This document shows, piece after piece, positions 42,535-50,560 of a stretch of 64,000 nt of DNA (within the stretch, counting starts at the first letter, position 1; each line of letters begins with the position of its first letter). This DNA is from Megalonaias nervosa (lineage: Eukaryota; Mollusca; Bivalvia; Unionida; Unionidae), in contig JAECUM010006730.1 in assembly GCA_016617855.1 (NCBI GenBank), positions 124,001 through 188,000 of the forward strand, read 5' to 3'. The translations under genes were made by a program, and so were the position numbers. The notes under the pieces were generated by a model. The model ran no database searches. It saw only the letters and a list, made by a program, of their open reading frames with translations, and was not told the origin of the DNA.

Positions 42535-42984
42535 TTATACCCTCTTAGCTGTATAAGTGTACTTTTTGAACAGCCTCGATTTTATTTTAGTACCATACCC
42601 AAAAAGTTTATTCACTAACTCACACACCACACGTCGCACAGAAGTTTCCTCTTGAACTAGAAAGAATTGTTCTTGTAAAGATTTGTTGTAATCCTCTAAC
42701 TCGTCCGTTGGAATTCGGTGTATTAGGATCACCTTGTAAGTTGAGTGAGTGGCATCCAAAAATTTATGAATTTCACGCGATTCATCAATGTCTGACCACT
42801 GGAACACTTTCATCAGAATCAGTCCTCTTATAGCATTTAGGTACCAGTGGTTCAAACATCGGTGACGTAACGGATGAATTGGTTCTTTGCGTTTCACTTG
42901 TATTTTGACGAACTCGCGGTAAATGCGTTCTCTCAACTCCACAGGCAAACCACGAATGTTCTCTTGTAAAGTATCCATGACCAT
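42535..42984 (-). CDS. F-box-like accessory protein 2
   Basis: ATG 42984 (MVMDTLQENIRGLP); a TTG three codons upstream is not needed. LPVELRERIYREFVKIQV at residues 13-30 looks like the first helix of an F-box or PRANC domain. The rest is helical with paired Trp/Ile blocks (FQWSDIDESREIHKFLDA; IPTDELEDYNKSLQEQF) and a basic end. Intact. Adjacent paralogue at 42990-43379. F-box proteins recruit substrates to SCF ubiquitin ligases; that function is inferred from a short motif only. Confidence 0.5.
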   Translation of the reverse strand: MVMDTLQENIRGLPVELRERIYREFVKIQVKRKEPIHPLRHRCLNHWYLNAIRGLILMKVFQWSDIDESREIHKFLDATHSTYKVILIHRIPTDELEDYNKSLQEQFFLVQEETSVRRVVCELVNKLFGYGTKIKSRLFKKYTYTAKRV

Positions 42985-42989
42985 GTCAG

Positions 42990-43379
42990 TCAAACATTTC
43001 TCCTAGCGCGGTAGTAACGGACAAAGTGAGTAATTTCTGACCACTGCCATTCCAGGAATCGGTCAAGAATGTCAATAAAATCTTCAAATGTAAATGGTCT
43101 AAAGCGGAACATTAGGAAGAACGCACCCTTGATCCAGAGAAAACTGACTTGTTTGTTGACTTTTGTCAATTTCCTCTTGTGAATTTCTCGACATAAAAGT
43201 TCTACAGTCACAAATTGAGATTTGGCTCTGGCAAGTCCCAGCCAAATTTCCTTGTAGATCTTCTCTTGCAATTCGTTTGGTAATGTTTGAAGATTATTTT
43301 TCAAATGGGGTTTAAATACTTGTCTAGGGGTTGTCCAACGTTTGACTCCTAGCCAAGCAGCTGGTTTCTTAAACGACAT
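42990..43379 (-). CDS. F-box-like accessory protein 1
   Basis: ATG 43379 (MSFKKPAAWLGVKRWTTPRQ), 129 codons, intact. LQTLPNELQEKIYKEIWLGL (residues 31-50) parallels the LPVELRERIYREF block of the next gene. The C-terminus is aromatic and helical (FTFEDFIDILDRFLEWQW). The two genes nearly overlap, consistent with duplication. No known domain is certain. Confidence 0.5.
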   Translation of the reverse strand: MSFKKPAAWLGVKRWTTPRQVFKPHLKNNLQTLPNELQEKIYKEIWLGLARAKSQFVTVELLCREIHKRKLTKVNKQVSFLWIKGAFFLMFRFRPFTFEDFIDILDRFLEWQWSEITHFVRYYRARRNV

Positions 43380-43391
43380 GGTATACCCACT

Positions 43392-44018
43392 TCAATGACG
43401 AGGTGCCACTAAAGGTAGGTGGTGACAATCTGGAGACCATCGAGCATGTTCCAGGTAAGCGCAATCTGTCTTCTCCCACTCGTGAAGTGACACACCGCAT
43501 CTGAAGCACTTGACTTTATCCCCTTCGCCCAAGTAGATAAATCCAGCTCTAGCTAATTTTTCGGGGGTAGGTCCTCCCAGATATTTTGGCCATTTTCCTC
43601 GGAACGTTTGGATCCGACATTCATAGTTGCAGTATTCAGGCAAATGCACAGGGAACGAATATTCGTCTTTCACAGGTTCATTTCGATGAGGGTGCGGTGA
43701 AATATATAGGAGTTTGCTCAGTTTTACATGACATCTGTAGGGTGGTAGCCGAATGGTTTCATAATGATGACATCCACCATGAAAAGCAGTAAAGTGAAAA
43801 GGAGTACGATAACGAGTGGCATCGTTTTCGCATCCGTCAGGTTTGACACGCACAGAATCACTTTCCATGGTAGGTATCGTAGTAGTAGTTATAGCAAAGT
43901 TCCCATGATGTGGTACTGAATCGCTGAGGTCACAGCGAACGGCATCCCCACCATCGCAAGGTACAGCATCGCACTCGAGATTGCTCTTGCTTGATACTTG
44001 ATGTTTGAAAGGATTCAT
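43392..44018 (-). CDS. Single-BIR inhibitor-of-apoptosis-like protein
   Basis: Intact 208-codon frame with a complete BIR at the C-terminal third: TFRGKWPKYLGG, LARAGFIYLGEGDKVKCFRC, then WEKTDC, EHARWSPDC. The spacing C-x2-C-x16-H-x6-C is exactly that of BIR zinc sites. About 120 residues precede it; they look unlike a second BIR and no RING follows. BIR proteins bind caspases or their regulators; single-BIR proteins also act in mitosis. A TATA (CATATAAAAA, 44084-44074) lies 56 nt upstream, inside the end of the PolB gene. It was likely captured from an animal host. Confidence 0.92.
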   Translation of the reverse strand: MNPFKHQVSSKSNLECDAVPCDGGDAVRCDLSDSVPHHGNFAITTTTIPTMESDSVRVKPDGCENDATRYRTPFHFTAFHGGCHHYETIRLPPYRCHVKLSKLLYISPHPHRNEPVKDEYSFPVHLPEYCNYECRIQTFRGKWPKYLGGPTPEKLARAGFIYLGEGDKVKCFRCGVSLHEWEKTDCAYLEHARWSPDCHHLPLVAPRH

Positions 44019-44050
44019 CTTTCTCGCTTGGCAATGGTAGTCACAATGAA

Positions 44051-47000
44051 CTATCGGTCTTGAACGTTGTCCTTTTTTATATGCTGGCCAATATCGTCGT
44101 GACCGTACGGTAAAGTGAAGTGATTGGGAAGCCGTACTCGCTTCTGGTACACGATTTGATAGACTTTTTCCAAGGGTCGGCTAACGATTTGATGTGTGCG
44201 TAAACGTACAATCTTGTGCGGTTCGTGGGAGGTCACTTGAAAATTTCCATCCTGTCCAGACTGCAAGGCTTCTTTCAAGACGCCAAAGTTCACCATTCGA
44301 GTGGTGCGATAATTGGGAGTCAAACCTTTCACTTTACACTCCGTGTGTACTTCTCCTTGAGGGTCACGGTATTGTTAACCGTAATTTTTGGGACCGCCAC
44401 TTGCAAAACTTAGAATCTTGTCGTCGGGATGCTCGTCTGTCCAGGCTCCTAAACAGTCTCCTTCGATGACAGGGTGAGGTTGACCCAGGCGATCGATGTA
44501 GATGCAACTGTCCGTATCAAAATACAGCACACGATCTCCTAACAGTTCTAAAGCTTCGTACAGTTTTAAGCGAACATTGGCTGTCACGTAAGCCGCAATG
44601 ATGACGTTTCCAAATTCGTCGGCTTCTACAAAGTCCAGTTCTTCTTCGTAATTGACTAAGATCAAGTCCTCACGAAGGACGTCCACGTGTTTCATGTATT
44701 TGGTTTTGTCGTGAATCATCTGGAAGTAGCGGGAAGGTTCTGTCAAATACTCCGTCTTGGGTAAACACGGTCGTTGTGCCATTTTGCCCCACAAGCAATT
44801 TAACATCACTTTGGCAAACGATCGTCTTCCTTCGTTTTTCTCCACGTGGTCTAAAGTGATCCCTTCCAGCTCCCAGTATTTATCTTTGAATTTTTTGGGT
44901 CTTCGGGAGTGTGGCAGCAGGAAGGATAGCCACTGGCTTCTTGTTTCAGTTTCAAAAAGGCATTCACGTAGTCTGAAAAAATGCCTTTCTGAGTCTCGTC
45001 GCCCTTGTGGTATTTTTCTGTCTTGGGAAAGTGGTAAATTTCGTACACTTCTCACAGCTGGTATCCCAAGTCCAGAGCTTTGAACAATTCCACGCTGACC
45101 CACATTCCTGTCAAGGCGGGTTCTTTCTGAATGTGCTGACAAGGTTGGTCTTGGTTGCACGTTTCGGCACAAGTACGGCACAAGGGAAACATCAGTTTTC
45201 CTTGGCAATGGTGAGGTAAAACGGGATGGTACAAGTACGTGGGAGGCAAGACTTTACATTTGATCAATCCTTCGTATTGGCGAATGTTATCCACGTCGAT
45301 GTGTTCCGTCAGCAATTGCGGGTGCCCTGTGGGAAAGTGACAGTATTTGCACACGTACGGATACAGAGAACAACGTCCAAGTATTTGGTTTCTTCTCCTT
45401 TCTCCTCGTCGGCTTGGTACAGCAAACAGGTGGCATTCGTCCGTCCTCCGTACAAACTGTTCCTTGGGTTCAGTGGGTCCACCAGCTTGTAACTTTCCAC
45501 GATACGCTTAAGCTCGGGATCGGTTTTTAAACGGTGATCGTACTCGTGTTCCCACATTTCTACCACTTGGTATCCTTGCTCTTCTAACTTCAAGCGTGGC
45601 TGACAAGTGGCCTGGTACAAATCTTCTATGGTCCGTTGTAAAAACTGATTTTTAGTGTCACGTTGAGGGTAGCAGATAGGACATCCGTGAAATAAGCACC
45701 CGTTAAACTCGTACACGATCTGGGGGTTTTCTAAGTCCCAGCCATCCACTGAATACCTTCCTATGGTCTTTTCGCCTCCTCCGTTGCGGGCGTGTTGGAT
45801 CCATTTGTCTTCCTTGTCGCACAAGTAATGTAACCAGCGTAGGGCTTTGACCGATTATTGACGTTTGACAAAGTTCGTCGTTTGAGGACTGATGACAGCT
45901 AGGGTGTTTTCGGGCATGAATCGTTGGCGGTACACTAAGGAACACGCTTTGGCAATGCTTCAAGCTTCTTTTAAAGGATAGATCCCTCCGTGTTCCATGA
46001 ATAATTCTCGAAATTTTCCACAGCAATGCCGTAAAATGTCCACGTCGGAACGACAATACTTTAACATTTCTTCCTGAAAGTCGAAAGGGTCCGAGGCGTG
46101 AGTGTGGTACCAAGCGTGGAAAGCTTCTCGCTGTTCGGTACGCATGTTGTCGGGGTAGTAGTAGTCAGCCTCTGACAAATGGGGCAGAACGGTGTGTTGA
46201 TTGGCTTCGGTATTGAAAAAGTGTGGAAAATAGCCTTTGGCCATTTCTGTCATTCCAAACGTTTTAGGCATGCGACTCAAAGGCATGGCCAACTAACTCA
46301 TCGAATCTTTAAACTGCACTTGACCCACTTGCATGGAAATGATTTTGGCTCCGTTCAAAGTAACTTTAGGTCGTTTGGTACTTTGTTCCGTATAGTATCT
46401 GAGGAGAAATTGCCCATCGTATCCCGTGGAATGGCGATGACATTCTGCGTAACGTTCGATGTCTTCTTGGCTCCACGTCTCGTCAATAGGGTCTAAGATC
46501 CATTGGGCAAACTCGGCCAGCGTGTTCGGTCCCCGAAAGATTTTTTCACGTCCTCCAGGAATCTTGCTACAGTGAGGGCAATGAGTAAAGATAGGCTCTT
46601 GGATGCATTTCTCACACGCTCGATGAGCCACGCAGAAATTCGGAATGCGAATGCCAGTCTGTTGCATGCATTCGAAATCGAAAAAGATGAAATTGCCTTT
46701 CTTCTGGTCATTATCTTCTTCTTCATGTTTGGATTGGTATTTTTGAAAGTAGCATTGGTGTTCCAAGTCCACGATTTGGCGACAAATATGACATCGCTTC
46801 TTTCCTGAACAGACGTGCGCCTTGGCATTATTGGTACGTATGCCTTGTCCACAAGTAGGGCACAATCTCAGGAGCTGACAAGCACTTTTCTGCTGTGCGC
46901 CTTGCGTCTTTAGATGTTGTTGGTAACAGAAAGGGCTGACAAACGTGCGCTGACAAGCTGGGCAATGCACTCGTTCTTGTCCTTGGTCCAGACAGGGCTT

Positions 47001-47979
47001 AGAGGCTAAACGTCCCTCACATTTCGATCCGCAATGCTTGTGTTGCTCTCGATTGTTATAGCCATAGTCACGTTTCTCACAGTAATAACTGTATCCCAGA
47101 AATGCAGTGATACTGGTAATGGTATCGAAATGTTCATCGTGATGATAGACGTGAATGTATTTTCCGTCTTTGAAATTTTTGCCTCGAAACAACAGAGGTC
47201 CGCGCACTTCTTGAGGGTGTACTTTCAAGGTGTAGCGTGGAGCCAAGACGTCTTGCAACTTTTGCATTTCAGGAATGCCACAGGGTGTGTCTTTGGATAT
47301 CTCCGTTTGCTGTAACAGGAGTTCTGCTTCTCTTTGTTGTTTGACTCGGCTAGATTTTCGAATAATTTGCCAGGCTCTTTTCCATTCTGTCGTGTCGTTC
47401 TTATCGGCATACGTTCGTCCCACCACGATGGCACGGGCTAAACACATCTTGTCTTGAGGGTTGTTAATTTGAACGAGGCTCTTTTTGATGCTGCGAAGGT
47501 TGTCTACCAAGATCACCTTTTTGCCATGTCCTGTCCCTTGGGGAAGAGACACGTGGGTTATGAACAGTGTCGATTTTCCGTCGGTGATGTGAAACTTGTC
47601 GTTGCACGTGTTGAATCTTGTCCATGACTTTGGAAGGTGTCAATTCTGCCGGGCTGCTAAACTCGATCCTAACGGGGGACTTCAAACTGTCGTGATGAAT
47701 GGAAAGTCTCAAGCGATCGTCTTCTTTGGCTTCACATTTCTCTTTCAATGTGGTTAACAAAGAATCCCACACATTGGTGATGAACCCCTCTGCTTTTTCC
47801 AACAGTACGTCGGACTTGAAATCTTTAAACTTTACCGTGTACGTGTAGGCTGTGGTTCTAAATTTTCTAGAGGAGCGTTTGTCCATCTCTCGAATGTGGT
47901 AGTAATTTTCAGGGTTTACTGGTGGTGATGGACTTTGACTTGGTGTAGACTCTCTGGGTCTGGATTCTGGTTCACTCAT
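44051..47979 (-). pseudogene. PolB: Protein-primed family B DNA polymerase
   Basis: Spans about 1,300 codons. N-terminal region 47979-47620, then a frameshift near 47610-47625. The next frame has zinc-finger pairs (CPACQRTFVSPFCYQQHLK; CHICRQIVDLEHQC), the exonuclease I motif FFDFECMQ, exo II YDGQFLLRYY, and, after TAG 46293, exo III YCRSDVDIL. Further breaks: TGA 45960, TAA 45855, a frameshift at about 45366-45372 exactly at polymerase motif A, TGA 45052, a frameshift in an A-run at 44889-44897, and TAA 44375. Motif B is KVMLNCLWGKM and motif C YFDTDS is preserved. Five stops and three shifts show long inactivity. A short open frame, MKRSHHLVKKGEESK (48101), precedes it and overlaps the start by ATGA. 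Confidence 0.93.
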
Positions 47980-48119
47980 TCATCTTCAAAATCGCTGGCA
48001 TGAATTTAAGCCAAGACTTCAGCTACTGTGCGAGGCGATAAATCACGTTTCTGCCTCTTACTTTCTTCTCCTTTCTTTACTAAATGATGCGATCGTTTCA
48101 TCTTGACTGCAAAAAGTCA

Positions 48120-48205
48120 AATGACTACATTTGAAACGCCATGGACCCTTATATATCCATGTCAGGGTCAGTGTATATATAAAGGGTTGCTGCCTTCCCT
48201 CTCAA
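48120..48205. promoter_or_regulatory. Bidirectional promoter between PolB and the CCHC gene
   Basis: The minus-strand TATA (GGATATATAAGG, 48159-48148) faces PolB and the plus-strand TATA (GTATATATAAAGG, 48173-48185) faces the CCHC gene. The two boxes are only about 15 bp apart, so the divergent transcripts would start within about 90 bp of each other. Confidence 0.75.
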
Positions 48206-48236
48206 TATTCATTTCGCTCTCAAGCTGACCTGCACG

Positions 48237-48674
48237 ATGGAAGAACCCACACAAATGGAACTTCTGATTAGAGCTTTGCGAGGTGTCATAAGAAAGTTGT
48301 CTTTAGACAAGCCGACGGACTACTCCCCCTCCTTTCGAGATAAAAGTCAAGATACTTGCTATATCTGTCAGAAGAAAGAGCATTGGGCTACAGAATGTCC
48401 AGATCGTCAAAAAAGCAAGACCAGTGTCAGAAGAGAGAAAAGTCAAGATACCTGTTATCATTGTCAAGAGAAAGGACATTGGCCTTCAGACTGCCCTAAG
48501 AAACAACAGGAGCAGGAGGAGGAGGAAGAAGAAGAGGTGCAGTCGGCAAAGGAAGAACCCCGACACGTTCAGAAAGAGAAGACAGAAAAGAAAAGAAGAC
48601 GAGAAAAAAGTGAGGAAGAAGAGGAGGAAAAAACTGTGAAAGTGAAAAAAAAAATCAGAAAACAGACAGAGTGA
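48237..48674 (+). CDS. Double CCHC zinc-knuckle protein with charged tail
   Basis: Intact 145 codons. Two C-x2-C-x4-H-x4-C knuckles, CYICQKKEHWATEC and CYHCQEKGHWPSDC, each preceded by the same DKSQDT / EKSQDT phrase, indicating internal duplication. A poly-glutamate block and a KR/E-rich tail follow. Such knuckles bind single-stranded nucleic acid, as in retroviral gag. Transcribed opposite to PolB from a shared promoter region. No AATAAA is obvious after the stop. It is one of the few unbroken genes of the element. Confidence 0.82.
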   Translation: MEEPTQMELLIRALRGVIRKLSLDKPTDYSPSFRDKSQDTCYICQKKEHWATECPDRQKSKTSVRREKSQDTCYHCQEKGHWPSDCPKKQQEQEEEEEEEVQSAKEEPRHVQKEKTEKKRRREKSEEEEEEKTVKVKKKIRKQTE

Positions 48675-48919
48675 AAGAAGAAAAAAAGACACAGAAGAAG
48701 TCTATGAACTTTTTTAAAAAGTGTTGTGTTGTGTTGTGTTGTGATATTGAATTGTAAATATTTGTACCAGAATAGACCAGACTGAAGAAAACGTAAGTGT
48801 CTCTTGGTTTTGATTGTTTAGAATAATAAGGACCTACACTCACGCACTCACAACACGTATATCATAGGGTTAAACAAGGGATTTGTGAGTTTTGATTGAT
48901 TTTGGCAAAATGAATAACA
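48675..48919. other. Short intergenic stretch
   Basis: Contains a GTGTT run (48721-48742) and, at 48907-48920, TTGGCAAAATGAAT, which is similar to TTGGCAATTGAAT at 32850-32862 upstream (on the plus strand) of another histone-type 3' end. No gene is supported. Confidence 0.5.
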
Positions 48920-48957
48920 TCTCTTTTCGAAAGAAGTGAGTGGCCCTGAAAAGGACC
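48920..48957 (-). terminator. Histone-type 3' end 3 (stem-loop + downstream element)
   Basis: On the minus strand GGTCCTTTTCAGGGCC (48957-48942) matches the metazoan histone stem-loop pattern GGYYYUUUUCARRRCC with one G-U pair. It is preceded by CACCCAAC and followed by ACTCACTTCTTT and CGAAAAGAGAT (48929-48919). The stop codon of the upstream gene is 30 nt away (48987). Confidence 0.9.
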
Positions 48958-48986
48958 GTTGGGTGTTTGTGTTTCTTAGAACAAAC

Positions 48987-49616
48987 TTAGGAACGAAAAG
49001 CAATCAACTTTAACTGCCTTAAGCCTTTGCCACGGCCAAGGCCTACTTCTGGACTTGCTCCTGTTAATGATTTGGTAGAAATCACTAGGGGTGGTATCTC
49101 CGGTGTAGTAACCGGATTAGACTGTTTTGCTCGGAAAGGTCTTTTTCTCTTGGGTCGTAATAAAGAAGTCTGATACATTTGTTTCAGACTTCTTAACTCG
49201 GCCAAAATGTCCAAGAGTACTGTTACCGTTTGAGGTTCACTGTTCTCCTTCTCTCCTAGACCTTGTTTTTTCTCTGCTGCTTCTTCCTGTCGTTTCCTGC
49301 TTGCCTCTTCTTCTTCTTGCTGTTGCTGTTCAAGGAGAAATGCTTGTTCTGCCTCTTTCTGCTGTTGTAAAAAATTTTCCAATTCTTCTTTCTGTCTCTG
49401 TTTAAAATCCTCAACGTGTGGTAAAGAAGGAGAAGGTGGCGAAGGTACTGGTACTGGAACAAATTCTTGCCAAGAGAGAAAATCTACTAAATCCCAGTTG
49501 AAATCGACCTCTTCAGGAAGTAGCGCTGTGTTAACTTTGGTAGCCACTGCTATGCCATCGCTTTTCGTTTCCACAGCCGGTGCACCCCAATTCAGCGTCT
49601 TCTTAGTTTCCGTCAT
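48987..49616 (-). CDS. Glutamine/glutamate-rich coiled-coil accessory protein
   Basis: Intact 209 codons (MTETKKTLNWGAPAVETKSD). A proline-rich stretch (FVPVPVPSPPSPSLPHVED) is followed by a long charged coiled coil (ENFLQQQKEAEQAFLLEQQQ) and a basic end (LRPKRKRPFRAK). Family unknown. A TATA (CCTATATAGG, about 49676-49667) is 50-60 nt upstream and the gene ends in histone-type signal 3. With the small basic gene it forms a divergent pair at the right end. Confidence 0.75.
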   Translation of the reverse strand: MTETKKTLNWGAPAVETKSDGIAVATKVNTALLPEEVDFNWDLVDFLSWQEFVPVPVPSPPSPSLPHVEDFKQRQKEELENFLQQQKEAEQAFLLEQQQQEEEEASRKRQEEAAEKKQGLGEKENSEPQTVTVLLDILAELRSLKQMYQTSLLRPKRKRPFRAKQSNPVTTPEIPPLVISTKSLTGASPEVGLGRGKGLRQLKLIAFRS

Positions 49617-49666
49617 TTTTCACAAAACAATGTCGCATCGATTCACTGCGCACAGACGCTAGTGCA

Positions 49667-49808
49667 CCTATATAGGGAATATGACGTCACAGGTAGCTCT
49701 CTTGGGATTGGAAGACAGACTCCGCTAAGTGACTGAATTTTGTAACGCGTGTTATGATTGGTGAACAATTTCAATCCGTTTCGATCCGCTCTTCCACTAC
49801 AAATAAAT
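49667..49808. promoter_or_regulatory. Divergent promoter with a CRE-type site
   Basis: TATATAGG (49669-49676 region, minus-strand gene) and a TATA-like ACAAATAAATG (49798-49808, plus-strand gene) flank a palindromic TGACGTCA at 49682-49689, the ATF/CREB consensus. Another GTGACGTCAC lies near 50289. Confidence 0.55.
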
Positions 49809-49848
49809 GCGGTTCACTTCATTCCCTTCACCTGTTCTCGTCACAAAG

Positions 49849-50082
49849 ATGTGGACCAACGTTGAATCGTCTACTTTGGTATCGTCGTTGTTTTTCCTTA
49901 CGGACTTAACCATGTATAAGAGATCATCATGGAGAATCGTTAGGATCACCGAGACAAGCGTTTGGAAAAGAAGGACCTATGTGGAAAGACAAGGTTGTCT
50001 GAAGCGGACTCTCATCTACGGTCCAGAGGTTAGACAAAGTTTGAGGAAGAGAAGAAGATCAGTGAGATGCCCTCTATGTTAA
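49849..50082 (+). CDS. Small basic protein at the right end
   Basis: The start at 49849 (MWTNVESSTLVSS) is preferred because the TATA-like box at 49798-49808 would place the mRNA start after the in-frame ATG at 49807. 77 codons, ending VRQSLRKRRRSVRCPLC. Not recognisable as a histone or other known family. It carries the most canonical histone-type 3' end in the window 28 nt after its stop codon. DNA binding is plausible from the Arg-rich tail only. Confidence 0.6.
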   Translation: MWTNVESSTLVSSLFFLTDLTMYKRSSWRIVRITETSVWKRRTYVERQGCLKRTLIYGPEVRQSLRKRRRSVRCPLC

Positions 50083-50109
50083 CGAACTGGTGTTAACATA
50101 AGAAACAAC

Positions 50110-50148
50110 GGCCCTTTTCAGGGCCACTCCACTACCTCGAAAAGATTT
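50110..50148 (+). terminator. Histone-type 3' end 4 (stem-loop + downstream element)
   Basis: GGCCCTTTTCAGGGCC (50110-50125) is an exact match to the histone mRNA stem-loop consensus, preceded by AGAAACAAC and followed by ACTCCACTACCT and CGAAAAGATTT (50138-50148). The spacing is as in real histone genes. Confidence 0.92.
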
Positions 50149-50177
50149 GTTCTTTCTTGCATAAAAAATTTAAAACA

Positions 50178-50560
50178 TACTATACTATCCACTGACACGG
50201 ACGCGAATGCATAAAACTTTGCATAGAAATGAAACAGGTGGCATGTCGTCACGGCACTTGCCACATTGTTGCAAGTGTCCAGTACCGTGACGTCACCCTA
50301 CCTGTTCCATTCCTCTTGTCGCTATACAAAATTCCCATATGCCCCATACAGGCCCAGGGTGATTTTTTTTGTCCTATAAATCTGTGCCCCATACAGGCCC
50401 AGGCTGTTTTTCCTTCTTTGGCCTCATATGCCCCATACTACCCCAGTATCCTACTGCGGGGCCCCAAGCAAAAACTGCATTGCGGAGAAGCGCGGGGCCC
50501 AAGGCGATTGCCTCGTTCGCCTTGCCCTAGGGCAGGGCCTGATAATAACTGAAGATTTAA
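50178..50560. other. Probable right margin of the Polinton
   Basis: Contains a single unit of the left-end minisatellite (50187-50218), an imperfect inverted repeat GGCATGTCGTCACGG / CCGTGACGTCACC around GCACTTGCC-GGCAAGTG, three copies of GCCCCATACAGGCCCAGG or a variant (50342, 50388, 50429), and a GC-rich tract (50455-50540, GGGGCCCC, CCCTAGGGC). The composition changes back to AT-rich host-like DNA at about 50560. Confidence 0.4.

Larger units (their letters stand above)
30025..50560 (-). mobile_element. Endogenous Polinton/Maverick (adintovirus-type) element, decayed
   Basis: About 20 kb, the usual Polinton size. On the minus strand in transcription order: glutamine-rich accessory gene, PolB, BIR protein, F-box-like paralogues, membrane protein, packaging ATPase, basic proteins, integrase, membrane protein, minor capsid, major capsid, Cys-rich protein, protease, then tandem accessory modules. 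Two genes (CCHC, small basic) are on the plus strand at the right end. This is the canonical gene set for the group. I could not locate terminal inverted repeats or a 6-bp target duplication, so the limits are gene-based estimates. All large core genes contain stops or frameshifts of every type (TAG, TAA, TGA), which argues for decay rather than recoding. Confidence 0.9.

Noticed and set aside
33653..47979. Alternative genetic code or stop-codon readthrough explaining the in-frame stops
   Set aside because: TAG, TAA and TGA all occur as breaks and there are several frameshifts too; host exons use all three codons normally.
49849..50082. Could the gene with the best histone stem-loop be a histone?
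   Set aside because: The 77-residue product has no histone-fold pattern and no histone tail or core motif; only the 3' signal is histone-like.
30025..50560. Terminal inverted repeats of the Polinton
   Set aside because: Compared the left (30.0-31.2 kb) and right (50.2-50.6 kb) margins by eye; GC-rich phrases look similar (CCCTAGG, GGGCC) but no convincing inverted alignment was found.
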